Assembly (NCBI GenBank): GCA_025966335.1
Contig: JAICRS010000001.1
Location: 1 to 64,000 of the forward strand
Direction of reading: 5' to 3'
Origin: Nocardioidaceae bacterium
Lineage (GTDB): Bacteria > Actinomycetota > Actinomycetes > Propionibacteriales > Nocardioidaceae
Length of the DNA: 64,000 bases
This document shows positions 62,191 through 64,000 of this stretch, piece after piece. The translations under genes were made by a program, and so were the position numbers. Each line of letters begins with the position of its first letter. Positions within the stretch are counted from its first letter, which is position 1. The notes beneath the pieces were generated by a model. That model made no database searches. It saw only the letters and a list, made by a program, of their open reading frames with translations, and was not told the origin of the DNA.

Positions 62191-62850
62191 GTGCACGATC
62201 CCTGGCCGGCGGCCGTCCTGTGGGACATGGACGGGACCCTCGTCGACACCGAGCCCTATTGGATCGAGTCCGAGTTCGAGCTGGTCGAGCAGCACGGCGG
62301 CACCTGGAGCCGCGAGCACGCGCTGAACCTGGTCGGCAACGACCTGCTCGTCTCCGGCCGTTACATCCGCGAGCACGCCGGCATCGACGTCGAGCCGGAC
62401 CGGATCGTCGAGGAGCTGCTCGACCGGGTGGTCGCCCGGGTGGAGCGGCGGGTCCCGTGGCGCCCGGGGGCGGTCGACCTGCTGGTCGACCTGCGCGCCC
62501 ACGACGTGCGGTGCGCGCTGGTCACGATGTCCTACCGGCGCTTCGTCGAGCCGATCCTGCGAGTCCTGCCCGAGGGCACCTTCGAGGTGGTGGTCACCGG
62601 TGACGCGGTCACCCAGGGAAAACCGCATCCCGAGCCCTACCAGAAGGCGGCCGCCGTCCTCGGTGTCCCGCCGGCCGCCACCCTGGCGATCGAGGACTCG
62701 AACACCGGTGCCCGCTCGGCCGAGGCCGCCGGCTGCACGGTCCTGGTCGTTCCCAACCACGTGCCGGTGCTTCCCGGGCCACGGCGCGTGTTCGCCGACA
62801 CACTGGACGAGTTGGACTATTCGACCCTGCCGCGACCGATATCCGGCTAA
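62191..62850 (+). CDS. HAD-superfamily hydrolase (phosphoglycolate-phosphatase-like)
   Basis: 219 residues from a GTG 9 nt after metH. Motif I is VLWDMDGTLVDTEP (Asp12 nucleophile, Asp14), motif II is ALVTMSYRRF, motif III Lys is in TQGKPHPEPY, and motif IV is LAIEDSNTGARSAEAAG. A helical cap lies between motifs I and II. It is a phosphatase or beta-phosphoglucomutase-like enzyme of unknown substrate, probably co-transcribed with metH. Confidence 0.88.
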   Translation: MHDPWPAAVLWDMDGTLVDTEPYWIESEFELVEQHGGTWSREHALNLVGNDLLVSGRYIREHAGIDVEPDRIVEELLDRVVARVERRVPWRPGAVDLLVDLRAHDVRCALVTMSYRRFVEPILRVLPEGTFEVVVTGDAVTQGKPHPEPYQKAAAVLGVPPAATLAIEDSNTGARSAEAAGCTVLVVPNHVPVLPGPRRVFADTLDELDYSTLPRPISG

Positions 62851-62931
62851 TCGTTGCCAGATTGCGACCGTGTCCCGGCCGCGATGTTGTGGAACAGGCC
62901 CGACTCGTGAGAGTAATGTCCACGGCACTCC

Positions 62932-62953
62932 GCTCCTACATCCGTGTAGGAGC
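62932..62953 (+). promoter_or_regulatory. Hairpin in the 5' leader of the binding-lipoprotein gene
   Basis: GCTCCTACA (62932-62940) pairs perfectly with TGTAGGAGC (62945-62953) around a TCCG tetraloop, 11 nt before the ribosome-binding site GAGGTGG. A -10-like TAATGT lies about 15 nt before the stem. It may stabilise the mRNA or modulate translation. Confidence 0.45.
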
Positions 62954-62974
62954 ATGTATTCGTGAGGTGGAAAG

Positions 62975-64000
62975 TTGAACCGCAGACGAGGACTACTGGC
63001 AGTCGCCAGTGCGGGCGTCTTGATCGCCACGCTTGCAGCGTGTGGTGACGATGCGTCCAATGGAAACGATGGCGCCAGTGGCTCCGGCGAGAGCTGGATT
63101 CTCGGTACGACCGAGTCCGTCACCGCCATGGACCCCGCCGGGTCGTACGACTTCGGCTCGTGGAACATGCAGTACAACATCTTCGAGCAGCTGATGACCG
63201 TCCCCGCCGGCCAGAGCGAGCCGCAGGGCGACGCCGCCGAGTCGTGCGAGTACGACGACGCGCAGACCGTCACCTGCACGCTCAAGGACGGCCTCAAGTT
63301 CTCCAACGGCCACGACCTCACCTCCTCGGACGTGAAGTTCTCCCTGGAGCGCAACATCAGCATCGCGGACCCCAACGGCTCCTCGGTGCTGCTGGGCTCC
63401 ATCATCGAGCCCGACTCGGACCCCCAAGCCGTGGCCGAGGGCGCGATCGAGACCCCGGACGACAAGACGATCGTCTTCCACCTGAACAAGCCGGACACCA
63501 CGTTCATCAAGGTGCTGTCGACCGCGACCACGTCGATCGTCGACGAGGAGGTCTTCCCGGCCGACAAGCTGCTCGGTGACGACCAGGTCGTCGGCTCGGG
63601 CCCCTACAAGCTCAGCCAGTACAAGCCCGGCGAGCAGGCGGTCCTCGAGGCGAACGAGACCTACGAGGGCGACCGCGCCCCGCAGAGCCCGCAGATCTTC
63701 GTCACCTACTTCAGTGACACGGCTCCGCTCAAGCAGGCCGTCGAGAGCGGCCAGGTCGACATCGCCTGGCGCACGCTCAGCCCGACCGACCTCAACGACC
63801 TCGAGGGCAGCGACTCCGTCGAGGTGATCAAGGGCGAGGGCTCGGAGTTCCGCTACTGGGTCGCGCAGATGAACAACCCGGTCGTCGGGGACACCCCCGA
63901 GGGCAAGGCGGTCCGCCAGGCGGCCGCGCAGATCATCGACCGCGCTGCGATCGCGCAGGACTCCTACAGCGGCACCGTCGAGCCTGCCTACTCCATCGTT
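62975..64000 (+). CDS. Family-5 solute-binding lipoprotein (3' end outside window)
   Basis: 342 codons are visible from a TTG start with GAGGTGG 5 nt upstream, and no stop before the window edge. The signal peptide ends in the lipobox LIATLAACGDD. Mature-protein features fit peptide/opine/nickel-binding proteins (DppA/OppA type): ESVTAMDPAGSYDFGSWN, then YNIFEQLMTV, LKFSNGHDLTSSDVKFSLER, VGSGPYKLSQYKPGEQ and VRQAAAQIIDRAAIA. Family members are ~500-550 residues, so about a third is missing. Permease and ATPase genes probably follow to the right. Confidence 0.9.
   Translation, partial: MNRRRGLLAVASAGVLIATLAACGDDASNGNDGASGSGESWILGTTESVTAMDPAGSYDFGSWNMQYNIFEQLMTVPAGQSEPQGDAAESCEYDDAQTVTCTLKDGLKFSNGHDLTSSDVKFSLERNISIADPNGSSVLLGSIIEPDSDPQAVAEGAIETPDDKTIVFHLNKPDTTFIKVLSTATTSIVDEEVFPADKLLGDDQVVGSGPYKLSQYKPGEQAVLEANETYEGDRAPQSPQIFVTYFSDTAPLKQAVESGQVDIAWRTLSPTDLNDLEGSDSVEVIKGEGSEFRYWVAQMNNPVVGDTPEGKAVRQAAAQIIDRAAIAQDSYSGTVEPAYSIV

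Overview
This window is high-GC DNA from an actinobacterium. The evidence is a mycothiol ligase gene (mshC) beside a DUF3090 gene, an SCO1664-family gene and a PAC2 gene, a guaB1-type IMPDH/GMPR protein, many GTG/TTG starts, many 4-nt stop/start overlaps, and TANNNT -10 boxes only 6-9 nt before starts (likely leaderless mRNAs). A Nocardioidaceae-like source (Nocardioides or relatives) is my best guess, but I cannot confirm it. I see no rRNA genes, CRISPR array, transposase, integrase or phage genes. One tRNA is present, tRNA-Leu(GAG).

Layout. 1-10.8 kb: the 3' part of a siroheme synthase (cysG), an rRNA/tRNA 2'-O-methyltransferase, peptide deformylase, a tandem acyl-CoA dehydrogenase pair behind a palindromic operator, a DUF427 protein, a coupled membrane protein/aldo-keto reductase/DUF2252 operon, galactokinase and an ankyrin protein. 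11-18 kb: guaB1, a BCCT transporter, an unusual operon (small Asp/Thr-rich repeat protein, JmjC oxygenase, sucrase/ferredoxin-like protein), a nucleosidase-like protein and a LysR substrate-binding domain without its HTH. 18-27 kb: a secreted M1 metallopeptidase with an inserted domain, a frameshifted PPOX gene, a secreted Ig/PKD-type protein, a divergent cyclase/class V aminotransferase pair and a membrane-anchored alpha/beta hydrolase. 27-36 kb: a signalling island with a stand-alone receiver, a degenerate histidine kinase, an intact histidine kinase, a MacB-type ABC exporter and a NarL-type regulator, followed by a membrane protein.

36-46 kb is a glycoside uptake and catabolism locus. It has an MGH1/GH63-like hydrolase, a Gfo/Idh/MocA dehydrogenase, a GH36 alpha-galactosidase and an MDR dehydrogenase on +, convergent with an ABC sugar importer on -, with a ROK repressor divergent from the binding protein. 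Similar GTTAGACAAAA-like sites lie before both operons. 46-64 kb is largely housekeeping: an epimerase, pyruvate oxidase, tRNA-Leu, an M20 peptidase, an aldo/keto reductase, UppP, CorA, a histidine phosphatase, DUF3090, SCO1664-family, MshC, PAC2, MetH, a HAD hydrolase and the start of a family-5 binding lipoprotein cut by the window edge.

The least explained features are the peptide/JmjC/sucrase-ferredoxin operon (14.4-16.7 kb), a dispersed family of about 50-nt stem-loops that always have a 16-nt loop (near 1.9, 21.1 and 45.9 kb), the palindrome cluster at 46.1 kb, and the kinase pair in which one partner has lost its phospho-acceptor histidine.
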